From Ampullaceana balthica (Eukaryota > Mollusca > Gastropoda > Lymnaeidae), in the NCBI GenBank assembly GCA_944989445.1, contig CALYLW010000136.1:372001-436000 (forward strand): a DNA stretch of 64,000 nt. Reading direction: 5' to 3'. The first letter of the stretch is position 1, and the number at the start of each line of letters is the position of its first letter. Shown in pieces: positions 1-13,000 of the stretch. Both the position numbers and the translations under genes were made by a program. Under the pieces are notes generated by a model. The model was not told the DNA's origin. It saw only the letters and a program-made list of their open reading frames with translations, and searched no databases.

Positions 1-1889
1 AGCAAAATAAACTGTTAAAAAATTATCAGTACTTGAAGATATCAATTCTCCTTGTATACATTTTAATTATATTGTCGATACCCGCCAATAAACTTAAGCT
101 GCAAGCATATAAAACTTGTTCTAAAAACATTACAATTGTAAAAAAGGGTAGAAGAAAATCTATAAAAATGTGGCAGTATAAATATATAGTATTTGTCTAT
201 TTAGTCTAATTATGGCATTTTGATTGCACAGTTTTGACTTGTTTTAAGTATTGCACTGCAAATAAAATATTTACGACAACAATAACATGAACTTAACTCC
301 TGGAGGAAAAAACAGTGTAGCATATGTGTAAAAACAGTGTAGCATATCTGTAAAAACAGTGTAGCATATCTGTAAAAATCAAATACAAAATGGTAAAATC
401 AAATTCGGCAAGAATTTTCAATTTTCTTAAATAAAAGATGTATTTTATAAAAAGATTATCTATCATTATACAAAAACATAATATTATTAAATACAAATGA
501 CTTCATGTTAAGCTCACATAACAAAAGCTCCCTAGGAATTATATAAGGCTGAAAATAAATGCAAAAATTACAAAAACCAAAAAATTAACAGAATTAAAAT
601 TTCAGTGAATAGAGTTTGATTACTGATTATTGTAAACTTTTGACATTGTTTTAACAGTTTTCTTAATTAGCAAAGGTGGATTTCAATGAAAATATTTTAA
701 TCTCCAGGTTTAGCTGTTTCAAATACCAGAATTTGTTGTATCTCATTATCCAGTCTTACTATTCAAAGACTTGGTTTTCAGAAAACAATGTTTTCAGCAT
801 AAATATAGAAGTAACAATCATTTTGCAAAATTTTTGGAAGAATAAAATTCTGAACACGTATTTTTCTGCATTAGGTCCACTAAGCTGACACAAATTAATG
901 TAGAATCAACAAATATCTATTGAGATAACGTGTCCTCCAAGAAAACCCAAATGTTTGATTCATATCCGAATGAAATTTGTCCAACTGAATACCCTCTATA
1001 TTTCTAATAATAGATTTCAACCCATAATATGACAAGGCCTATGGAAGAGAATTGTTTAAAATATTTGAGAAAAATTCTACATCAATCACCAATCATGAAA
1101 ACACATAAGCCACCACCTGTTCTATTAATTGTAATGTTCACCAGTACCTTACAGGAATTAGGGCACCTGTATGCTTGTACAAGTTACAGAACAGTTTATC
1201 AATTGTTTTTTAAATCTTCAATAATGAAAGTGACAACACGAATTGAAATCTTAACAGGCGGAGCATAACATGTTCTACAGAAAGCTGACTTCCTTTTGGT
1301 TTGTTCAAAATAACCATTGATCCAATGCCTGTGATTGGTAGGTTATATAAATATGGAAACTGAGCACATATTTGTTGAGTCGATTCTTTTAAGAGTGAGT
1401 AGAAAAAAAGTGTTGTTTAATTTAGTATAATATTATAATCAAGTCCAATTTACACTTTAAATTCACATATTGTCTATGGTAAAGAAAAAAAATTAAATAC
1501 TATCTCAATCACTTTCCCTGCAATGTAGTGAAAAAATACAGCAGTAAATTTATGAGCAAATAACTTTTATAAAATTTAATAAGAAGGACCAATTTTTTTC
1601 TCTTGAAAATTGGTGCTATCTAGGGGGCAGACTTTTCATGCATTCAAAATGTTGAAAATTAAATGATGAAAAAGTTAAATGTTGTGCAATTGGTCAAATT
1701 CACTTTAATTCAATGCATATTTTCACAAATATAAAATAAACACACCGGTCTGGTAAGGTGAAAATTATGAAAACTAATTAAAAAAAAGTATAATTCAGCT
1801 TTTTGTGTAACTCTCTGGGAAGTATTTAGAGCACATGTGATCAGTTCAATAATATCAAATAAACTGCTTTACAAAGATGTGGCTGAGAA
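1..1889. other. AT-rich sequence downstream of the GABA-B gene, no gene seen
   Basis: No exon-like or conserved coding signal was found; the short open frames are composition noise. The only structure is a three-copy tandem repeat of about 22 bp at 308-378, with core CAGTGTAGCATAT. Confidence 0.5.
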
Positions 1890-2200
1890 AAGACCATTAT
1901 GATAGGAACGACTTTTCCCTTGTCTACTAGATACACGGATATATGCAGAAGAGACATTACAGCAGCCAGCATCGGCATGCAAAACTGGGAAAACCTGGCA
2001 GAGGATAGGTCCACATGGCGGGGTATAGTGAAAGAAGGATCACTAAAAACCGAGGAACAAACCAGGGCAGAAACGGCTGAAAAAAGAGAGAGGAGGAAAG
2101 CCAGGCAACACTGCCCCACCGCATTCGTGTGTGTGACATGCAAAAGAGACTACCCCTCAAGGATTGGTCTCAGCCACACCAAGAGCTGCAAAAAATAAAG
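1890..2200 (+). pseudogene. Non-LTR retrotransposon 3' ORF remnant (zinc-finger tail)
   Basis: The frame ending at 2198 reads like the C-terminal tail of a reverse-transcriptase polyprotein. It has an R-Y-T-D segment, then W-E-N-L-A-E-D-R-S-T-W-R, a charged run rich in E, R and K, and a terminal finger starting CVTCKRDYPSRIGL with a following His and Cys. The same finger motif (ARIGLISHLRTH) ends the fragment at 62166-62290. Nothing upstream encodes a reverse transcriptase, so this is a 5'-truncated relic. The left boundary is uncertain. Confidence 0.6.
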
Positions 2201-2263
2201 ATAAATCTATCATCTTTTGTAGATGGACACATGCCATACTTACATACTAGACCTCAATAAAAG

Positions 2264-2456
2264 ATGGGTAGATGTTTGTCTATTAAGACTACAATTGTTG
2301 GAATGACTATTTGTTTGTCTACTGAGACAACAATTGTTGGAATGACTATTTGTTTGTCTACTGAGACAACAATTGTTGGAATGACTAATTGTTTGTCTAC
2401 CGAGACCACTATTGTTGGAATGACTATTTGTTTGTCTACTGAGACAAAAATGACTA
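2264..2456. repeat. 39-bp tandem repeat, about five copies, split by a LINE
   Basis: The unit contains TTTGTCTACTGAGACAACAA followed by TTGTTGGAATGACTA. Diverged copies resume at about 2985-3055, beyond the LINE 3' end at 2456-2984, and a further diverged copy sits near 1890-1925. One array was therefore interrupted by the retrotransposon. Confidence 0.8.
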
Positions 2457-2984
2457 TTTTGTCACTTCATTGGCTACCTATATAAGCCCAAATTGATTAC
2501 TAACTGGCAGTTCACTGACACAACATCTTTTCTGACTCATGCCCTTCCTATCTTACTGAACTTCAGTCGGTCTACTCACCCACTCGTCAGCTACGCTCTT
2601 CTGCAGACACACACATTCTCTCTGTTCCTAAGACACGCAATAAAACATTTGAAGAAAGGTCTTTCTCTTTTTGTGCAGCCAAACAATGGAATTCTCTACC
2701 ATTACACATCCGTAGTATTCCAAATAGCAAGTCCTTCAAGACTGCACTTAAGACACATCTTTTCAAAATTAATTTGTAAAAAACAGCATTTCTTTTAATG
2801 ATTAACGTAGCTAATGTGTAACGTACTGTCATTTATGTGGTTGTTATGATTTGAATATTATTGAATACTTATATATATATATTTATATATATGTTATTAT
2901 CGTCACGTAAAGCGCTCTGAGCCCAGTTCCTTATTGGAATACAGCCCCATATAAATTATCCATTTATAATTATTATTCATTTAT
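2456..2984 (+). mobile_element. 3' end of an L2/CR1-like non-LTR retrotransposon
   Basis: In one frame the DNA encodes the typical end of CR1/L2-type reverse transcriptases: a segment like SFSFCAAKQWNSLPLHIRSI, then a serine- and lysine-rich stretch ending KTHLFKINL before a stop. Downstream is the noncoding tail GTAAAGCGCTCTGAGCCC and an AT-rich end with ATT repeats, both common in this clade. It is 5'-truncated and interrupts a minisatellite. Confidence 0.7.
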
Positions 2985-3234
2985 CTACTGAGACAACAAT
3001 TGTTGGAATGACTGTTTGTCTACTGAGACCATAATGATAGGAATGACGTTTTATTTCTCCACATCAACACACACACAAATTCATGAGACCAGGGCGTGTT
3101 TGTCAATGACAAGAAAAGCTGAAATTATTGTAAAACATTTGTATCAGAAAACAAAGCTCAGTTACATTTTTGCCTAATCTTTGAAAGATGTGCCCCCCAC
3201 GAACAAAAAACTACAGCTCATTTGGACGATTTGA

Positions 3235-4008
3235 AATGTTCCATGGATTCCATAGGACAAAAATTATCATTCAGAGGATCAAAGTGACAGCTCTAAATGT
3301 TCATTGGATTCAAAGTGACAACTCTAAATTTTTCATTGGATTCAAAGTGACATCTCTAAATTTTTCATCGGATTCAAAGTGACATCTCTAAATGTTCATT
3401 GGATTCAAAGTGACAACTCTAAATTTTCATTTGATTCAAAGTGACATCTCTAAATTTTCATTGGATTCAAAGTGACATCTCTAAATGTTCATTGGATTCA
3501 AAGTGACATCTCTAAATGTTCATTGGATTCAAAGTGACAACTCTAAATTTTCATTTGATTCAAAGTGACATCTCTAAATTTTTCATTGGATTCAAAGTGA
3601 CATCTCTAAATGTTCATTGGATTCAAAGTGACATCTCTAAATGTTCATTGGATTCAAAGTGACAACTCTAAATTTTCATTGGATTCAAAGTGACATCTCT
3701 AAATTTTCATTGGATTCAAAGTGACATCTCTAAATGTTCATTGGATTCAAAGTGACATCTCTAAATGTTCATTGGATTCAAAGTGATAACTCTAAATTTT
3801 CATTGGATTCAAAGTGACATCTCTCAATGTTCATTGGATTCAAAGTGACATCTCTAAATGTTCATTGGATTCAAAGTGACATCTCTAAATGTTCATTGGA
3901 TTCAAAGTGACATCTCTAAATTTTCATTGGATTCAAAGTGACATCTCTAAATGTTCATTGGATTCAAAGTGACATCTCTAAATGTTCATTGGATTCAGAG
4001 TGACAATT
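3235..4008. repeat. 31-bp tandem array overlapping the GABA-B stop codon
   Basis: About 24 copies, core TTCATTGGATTCAAAGTGAC followed by AWCTCTAAATG. On the gene (minus) strand the unit reads GTCACTTTGAATCCAATGAA then CATTTAGAGAT. It copies the last codons of the receptor (V-T-L-N-P-M-N-I) and its TAG stop. The unit nearest the gene (3978-4005) is the coding one; the rest lie in the 3'UTR or just beyond. Variants alternate between ACATCTC and ACAACTC. Confidence 0.93.
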
Positions 4009-7000
4009 TCAAGAGCTTCTGGCGATGAGTTTTTTTTATCATTTGAATTTTTTCCAAAGCTTTCTTCTGCCATTCCTGAATCTGAATTGGCATCAGCAAC
4101 AACGGGGCTTGACTGAGTCATCATCATGACATCAGCCTTGTGGGGTGCAGAATTCATAGCCAGCATGGAATCGAGTGACATCTGGTTTTCGTGTTGGCAA
4201 ATAGAATCATGGGACATCTGGTTTTGGGGTGAGCAAATGGAATCATGGGAGATCTGGTTTTGGGGGTGGACATCAGATAAGAGCTGATCCACAATGATGA
4301 CCATGTTGTTGGAGTTGTTTGGCCTGGTTGCCATGGCGTTTGTGTTGTTTGGCTTGGTTTCCATGGTGATGGTGTTGTTTGGCCTGGTTGCCATGGTGTT
4401 GGTGTTGTTGGGCCTGGTCGCCATGTTGTTGGGGGTGCCACGCTGCCTGGCTCGCTCCTGTAGCTTTTGGTTCAGTTCACGAATTCGATCTTCCATCTGT
4501 GGAATATGTCAGGCAGAGTTATTTTATTTTCATTAGTGAAAGTGATATTAAATCATATATTTTTTTTTGTTGACATTCAAAAAGCTTCTTAATAATTTTA
4601 CCTTTTTTAATTTTTTAAAACCCATTCAAAATGGATGCAAAACTATTAGATATGATAGACAAGTTCACAATGAGCAAAGAAAACCATGTGAATTTTCTTT
4701 GCCCTTTCTTCCTAAACACGCCTTTATTTAATAGTGTTTGTGGGAAAATAGCATTGAACTTTGGTGCAGAGCTTGAAGCTATACACAGGGCCCGTGAAAG
4801 TGAGCATTGTGCACAACAGGTATGGGAGCTTTTAGTTTTTGACAATGTCATATTCTCCAACTCAATGTCTGTTCTTGAAATCCTGGGTAAAGAAGCACCT
4901 AACACCCACCCCCCCCCCTTGGCCAACAAATGCTTGCTGGATGTGGGAAGAATTGAAAAGCTCGGAGGCAAGGTGGATTCTGAGCCAGATGAATGTACAA
5001 GAAAATGAATAAGTGAGACAACCTGGCAAAAATTAGGGGCTGAAACCTCGTTAAAAGACCACTGCACTAACACGCCCAAGCCTAGCAATTCAGGTCAGTG
5101 GTGAAAATTGAATGACCAGCATCAGGGTATACTTCAACAGGCTAGACCACCACTGCCACCGGAGTCTACACTAACGTGCCCAAGCCTCGCCATATAGGTC
5201 AGTGATGGGAATTGAATGACCGGCATCAGGGTATACTTCAACAGGCTAGACCACCACTGCCACCGGAGTCTACTCTAACGTGCCCAAGCCTTGCCATATA
5301 GGTCAGTGGTGGAAATTGAATGGCCAACATCAGGGTATACTTCAACAGGCTAGACCACCACTGCCACCGGAGTCTACACTAACGTGCCCAAGCCTTGCCA
5401 TATAGTTCAGTGGTGGGAATTGAATGACCAGAATCAGGGTATACTTCAACAGGCTAGACCACCACTGCCACCAGAGTCTACACTAACGTGCCCAAGCCTT
5501 GCCATATAGGTCAGTGGTGGGAATTGAACGACCAACATCAGGGTATACTTCAACAGGCTAGACCACCACTGCTACACTAACGTGCCCAAGCCTTGCCATA
5601 TAGGTCAGTGGTGGGAATTGAATGACCAACATCAGGGTATACTTCAACAGGCTAGACCACCACTGCCACCGGAGTCTACACTAACGTGCCCAAGCCTTGC
5701 CATCCAGGTCAGTGGTGGGAATTGAATGGCCAGCATCAGGGTATACTTCAACAGGCTAGACCACCACTGCCACCAGAGTCTACACTAGCACGCCCAAGCC
5801 TTGCCATATAGGTCAGTGGTGGGAATTGAATGGCCAACATCAGGGTATACTTCAACAGGCTAGACCACCACTGCCACCGGAGTCTACACTAACGTGCCCA
5901 AGCCTTGCCATATAGTTCAGTGGTGGGAATTGAATGACCAGAATCAGGGTATACTTCAACAGGCTAGACCACCACTGCCACCGGAGTCTACACTAACGTG
6001 CCCAAGCCTTGCCATATAGGTCAGTGGTGGGAATTGAATGACCAACATCAGGGTATACTTCAACAGGCTAGACCACCACTGCCACCGGAGTCTACACTAA
6101 CGTGCCCAAGCCTTGCCATCCAGGTCAGTGGTGGGAATTGAATGGCCAGCATCAGGGTATACTTCAACAGGCTAGACCACCACTGCCACCGGAGTCTACA
6201 CTAACGTGCCCAAGCCTTGCCATCCAGGTCAGTGGTGGGAATTGAATGGCCAGCATCAGGGTATACTTCAACAGGCTAGACCACCACTGCCACCAGAGTC
6301 TACACTAGCACGCCCAAGCCTTGCCATATAGGTCAGTGGTGGGAATTGAATGACCAACATCAGGGTATACTTCAACAGGCTAGACCACCACTGCCACCAG
6401 AGTCTACACTAACGTGCCCAAGCCTTGCAATATAGGTCAGTGGTGGGAATTGAATGACCAACATCAGGGTATACTTCAACAGGCTAGACCACCACTGCCA
6501 CCGGAGTCTACACTAACGTGCCCAAGCCTTGCCATATAGGTCAGTGGTGGGAATTGAATGACCAACATCAGGGTATACTTCAACAGGCTAGACCACCACT
6601 GCCACCGGAGTCTACACTAACGTGCCCAAGCCTTGCCATATAGGTCAGTGGTGGGAATTGAATGACCAACATCAGGGTATACTTCAACTGGCTAGACCAC
6701 CACTGCTACACTAACGTGCCCAAGCCTTGCCATATAGGTCAGTGGTGGGAATTGAATGACCAACATCAGGGTATACTTCAACAGGCTAGACCACCACTGC
6801 CAGCAAAGCAACGTAGCCCCTGAAGAATCTCTTTTTTTTCATAAGTATCTTTCATTAATTTTTTTAAAACTATAATTTATGATATGAAAATGTAGGAGCT
6901 TTTAATGCACTACTTTAAACATAAGATTTTGAGGAAATGTAAAGTGAGGAGAAGTGTGTAATCTACTGGGAAGGTAATGTTATGGAATGTTTAAAATGTA

Positions 7001-10000
7001 TGCAAATATTATAATGATCAATATGATGGGAGATAGATGGATTGTTCTAACCTCAGCAATTTGTTTATTTCAATAAATTTGGATGAAAGTTGATATTTCT
7101 AACATCAGCAATTTGTTTATTTCAATAAATTTGGATTAAAGTTGATATTTCTAACATCAGCAATTTGTTTATTTCAATAAATTTGGATGCAAGTTGATCA
7201 CACGAATTTGGATTAAAAGTCGATATTTCTAACCTCAGCAAAGTAGTAATATACTTAAGGCGAATAAATAATTCTAACTTGGAAATACAACTAAACATAG
7301 CCATAAAAACACTTTTCTTGTTCCGTATGCAAAGACGAACACATACAAATTAAAGTTCTTCTTATCTGGAATTGGGACGTGGAACTGGTTGCCTGAACAA
7401 ATGAGGAAAACCAACAGACGATCAGCATTTAAAACTCTAATGAAAATGCAAGACAAGACATAAACCATGGATAAGGTAAGGATGTAATAATTTTCTGTAT
7501 AGAAGGAGCATCTGTAATTTGTACAATAAGATAAAGATAAGATAAGATAAAGATAAGATAAAGATAAGATAAGATAAAGATAAGATAAAGATAAGATAAG
7601 GTTTTTCTAACCTCCGCAATTTGTTTCTTGAGCTGCTCATTTTCTCCGAGCATCTTCTGGTGCCTCTCCTCCTCTTCCCGACTGACAAGAGAATCTGTCA
7701 AACTCTTCACCTCCTGCCCGTCTCTCTGTGGGTTCTGTAGGATCTCCATCACCTGGGTAATGTCACAGAAACACATGTCGGTAAAAGGTAAAACAAATGA
7801 AATTTTTTTTACTACCCTAAACAATTCTTTAACTCATTAGCTCCTGATGCGACTAAATGCGTCCTTATAGGGGTCCATACGGATGCGCCCAAATGCGTCT
7901 TTTCGTCTAGCGACGCACTATCGTATTTTTAGTTTAAAAATAGCACGAAATCTCGCTTTCCTCGAGACTTCCGGCTAATGCGTGATTCTACGAGATTTCA
8001 ATAAACATCACCGGATGTTTTTATCTTCTTTCACTTTCGATCCATGTGTGAATTAGTTTGACGCGTCTATATGGCGTATGTATTCAGCCGAGGTGCCGAA
8101 AATCGCGTTATCAGACTTCAATCCTCATTATTTCGCAGTGCATGTTATATTATTATTAAACTTAATTCATTTCTTGATGCATTTAACATTTTATTTTTTA
8201 AGATAAATGAATATCTTTAGAAAATAAAAGCATTTCTCTAATGGAATCAAAAGCTTAACGAAGTTGCTTCCCTTTTGTCCGGAATATGAAATAGATTCGG
8301 AAGTTAATGGGCGATTTCACTCATACCGATTTTAAACAGCTTTTTTTCATTACTTTTAAGTAAGGCTGCGGAAATTAATTATTAATTAATCGATTAATCT
8401 TTAAAATTTTTAATCAATTAAAAATTAATTTGATTGATTAAAATTTGATTAAAATTTAAGAAAATAATTCGAATATTTTTTTTCTCAAATTTTTAATTAT
8501 TTATATTTTTCGTTACTTACATACTTTTTTTTCCCTCATATTATTCTTATTTATTTAGAGGTGCATACGTAAACAAAAGAGTTTTTCTCCCTTATTTCTT
8601 CCATAGCAGAACGAATTTGCTGTTATGTCACAAAATTTGGGAGCCAAGGAATTGCCACGACTTAACCGATTTTGCTTAATAATGAATCGCGACTTAACGG
8701 AATCTATATATGCGTTATATAAAAAAATAATTAATCGAAATCAATCGATTAATTTTTTCCCCTATTAATGAAACAACATTTTTTTAATCAGTACCAGCCC
8801 TAATTTTAAATATTCTTAAAGCTTTTCTTAAAACAAAATTTTTTTATAGTTCTTTCAATAAAATTTTTTTTATGTTTAATTGGTTATTTTACATTACGCA
8901 AATTTCCTCTATTTATCTTTTATTTTTGTACCAACATTTCTTCAGTGAATCACCTCTTCTTAATATTCGTAGGAGCAAAAATTATTTTTTTTGTATGGGA
9001 GATAAAGATTGTATCTAATATAGCAAAGATTTTGTAGTGTAATCTTATATATAATTTAACCTTGTAATGATGACAACTACTGTTAAGAATAGTTGATAAG
9101 GCACATGTGACGCAATGGGTGGCTTTAACTAATTAGTTAATAAAGCAAGCAAACAGACATGCTCTTTTTTTTAAAACACCATTTTTTATTCGTGCCGGAA
9201 GTCGTCTTGTTTATAGATTTATTTTGCTGGTATTATACTTACATAATAATATCCTACAGCACAAAAATATGTTTCTAATTTACTAGTCTACCTTTGGCAC
9301 AGAGATATGTTTCTAATTTACGATAGTTTACCTGTATTCCTTTGGCACAAAGATATGTTTCTAATTTACTATAGTCTACCTTTGGCACAAAGATATGTTT
9401 CTAATTTACTATAGTATACCTTTGGCACAAAGATATGTTTCTAATTTACTATAGTATACCTTTGGCACAAAGATATGTTTCTAATTTACTATAGTATACC
9501 TTTGGCACAAAGATATGTTTCTAATTTACTATAGTATACCTTTGGCACAAAGATATGTTTCTAATTTACTATAGTTTACCTTTGGCACAAAGATATGTTT
9601 CTAATTTACTATAGTATACCTTTGGCACAAAGATATGTTTCTAATTTACTATAGTATACCTTTGGCACAAAGATATGTTTCTAATTTACTATAGTATACC
9701 TTTGGCACAAAGATATGTTTCTAATTTACTATAGTTTACCTTTGGCACAAAGAAATGTTTCTAATTTACTATAGTATACCTTTGGCACAAAGATATGTTT
9801 CTAATTTACTATAGTATACCTTTGGCACAAAGATATGTTTCTAATTTACTATAGTATACCTTTGGCACAAAGATATGCTTCTTATTTACTATAGTATACC
9901 TTTGGCACAAAGATATGTTTCTAATTTACTATAGTATACCTTTGGCACAAAGATATGCTTCTAATTTACTATAGTATACCTTTGGCACAAAGATATGTTT

Positions 10001-13000
10001 CTAATTTACTATAGTAGACCTTTGGCACAAAGATATGCTTCTTATTTACTATAGTATACCTTTGGCACAAAGATATGTTTCTAATTTACTATAGTATACC
10101 TTTGGCACAAAGATATGCTTCTAATTTACTATAGTATACCTTTGGCACAAAGATATGTTTCTAATTTACTATAGTATACCTTTGGCACAAAGATATGTTT
10201 CTAATTTACTATAGTATACCTTTGGCACAAAGATATGTTTCTAATTTACTATAGTATACCTTTGGCACAAAGATATGTTTCTAATTTACTATAGTTTACC
10301 TTTGGCACAAAGATATGTTTCTAATTTACTATAGTATACCTTTGGCACAAAGATATGTTTCTAATTTACTATAGTATACCTTTGGCACAAAGATATGTTT
10401 CTAATTTACTATAGTTTACCTTTGGCACAAAGATATGTTTCTAATTTACTATAGTATACCTTTGGCACAAAGATATGTTTCTAATTTACTATAGTATACC
10501 TTTGGCACAAAGATATGTTTCTAATTTACTATAGTATACCTTTGGCACAAAGATATGTTTCTAATTTACTATAGTATACCTTTGGCACAAAGATATGCTT
10601 CTAATTTACTATAGTATACCTTTGGCACAAAGATATGTTTCTAATTTACTATAGTATACCTTTGGCACAAAGATGAGCCCCATTGACAAGAAACTGCACA
10701 GTATGATGGCCAGTGAGACGAAGGCAAACGTAGCATCCTCTTGGTTACCAATGATGAGAGAGATGGGGGCAGTGATGACACAGAGCACCTGAAACACAGG
10801 GAACTCATGTTAACACAGTTAACTAAAACACGGGGAACTCATGTTAAAGAACATAGAATACATATAACTTAGGCTAACTCCTAACACAACTAGACACATA
10901 TTAGCTCAGAAAGAGTTCATAGACAGAGATTTTATGTAAATATTACCCAGACCCATCAAAATTATTTTTAAAAATAAAAATAACACATGGGTTCCCTCTA
11001 TCCTTGCCAGGCACACAAAAATAAAAATAACAATAACACAAGGGTTCCCTCTATCCTTGCCAGGCAAACACAAATAAAAATAAAAATAACACATGGGTTC
11101 CCTCTATCCTTGCCAGGCACACACAAATAAAAATAAAAATAACACATGGGTTCCCTCTATCCTTGCCAGGCACACACAAACGCAAATGTGGCCACTACTA
11201 ATGGCTCTAACCACTCAATAATTCTAGTCCCCATAGTTTATAACCTTACATAAATGTGCACAATCAAGTTTTAGCTTTACATTACTGTACACACAGTAAG
11301 TTTTAGCTTTACATTACTGTACACACAGAAAGTGTTTTGGCTTTACATTACTGTACACACAGAAAGTGTTTTGGCTTTACATTGCTGTACTCACAGTAAG
11401 TTTTAGCTTTACATTACTGTACTCACAGTAAGTTTTAGCTTTACATTACTGTACTCACAGTAAGTTTTAGCTTTACATTGCTGTACTCACAGTAAGTTTT
11501 AGCTTTACATTACTGTACTCACAGTAAGTTTTAGCTTTACATTACTGTACTCACAGTAAGTTTAAGTTTTACATTACTGTACTCACAGTAAGTTTTAGCT
11601 TTACATTACTGTACTCACAGTAAGTTTTAGCTTTACATTACTGTACTCACAGTAAGTTTTACCTTTACATTACTGTACACACAGCAAGTTTTAGCTTTAC
11701 ATTACTGTACACACAGCAAGTTTTAGCTTCACATTACTGTACACACAGAAAGTGTTTTGGCTTTACATTACTGTACACACAGAAAGTGTTTTGGCTTTAT
11801 ATTACTGTACTCACAGTAAGTTTTAGCTTTACATAACTGTACTCACAGTAAATTTTAGCTTTACATTACTGTACACACAGCAAGTTTAGCTTTACATTAC
11901 TGTAAACACAGCAAGTTTTAGCTTAATATTACTCTACACACAGCAAGTTTTAGCTTCACATTACTGTACACACAGAAAGTGTTTTGGCTTTACATTACTG
12001 TACTCACAGTAAGTTTTAGCTTTACATTACTGTACTCACAGTAAGTTTTAGCTTTACATTACTGTACTCACAGTAAGTTTTAGCTTTACATTACTGTACT
12101 CACAGTAAGTTTTAGGTTTACATTACTGTACTCACAGTAAGTTTTAGCTTTACATTACTGTACTCACAGTAAGTTTTAGCTTTACATTACTGTACTCAAA
12201 GTAAGTTTTAGCTTTTAATTACTGTACTCACAGTAAGTTTTAGCTTTACATTACTGTACTCACAGTAAGTTTTAGCTTTACATTACCGTACTCACAGTAA
12301 GTTTTACCTTTACATTACCGTACACACAGCAAGTTTTAGCTTTACATTACTGTACACACAGAAAGTGTTTTGGCTTTACATTACTGTACACACAGAAAGT
12401 GTTTTGGCTTTACATTACTGTACTCACAGTAAGTTTTAGCTTTACATTACTGTACTCACAGTAAGTTTTAGCTTTACATTACTGTACTCACAGTAAGTTT
12501 TAGCTTTACATTACACTACTCACAGTAAGTTTTAGCTTTACATTACACTACTCACAGTAAGTTTTAGCTTTACATTACTGTACTCACAGTAAGTTTTAGC
12601 TTTACATTACTGTACTCACAGTAAGTTTTAGCTTTACATTGCTGTACTCACAGTAAGTTTTAGCTTTACATTACTGTACTCACAGTAAGTTTTAGCTTTA
12701 CATTACTGTACTCACAGTAAGTTTAAGTTTTACATTACTGTACTCACAGTAAGTTTTAGCTTTACATTACTGTACTCACAGTAAGTTTTAGCTTTACATT
12801 ACTGTACTCACAGTAAGTTTTACCTTTACATTACTGTACACACAGCAAGTTTTAGCTTTACATTACTGTACACACAGCAAGTTTTAGCTTCACATTACTG
12901 TACACACAGAAAGTGTTTTGGCTTTACATTACTGTACACACAGAAAGTGTTTTGGCTTTATATTACTGTACTCACAGTAAGTTTTAGCTTTACATAACTG

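Noticed and set aside
4615..5088. 157-codon minus-strand frame
   Set aside because: Lies in GABA-B intron 16 with no splice sites joining it to exons 16 or 17, which join in phase without it.
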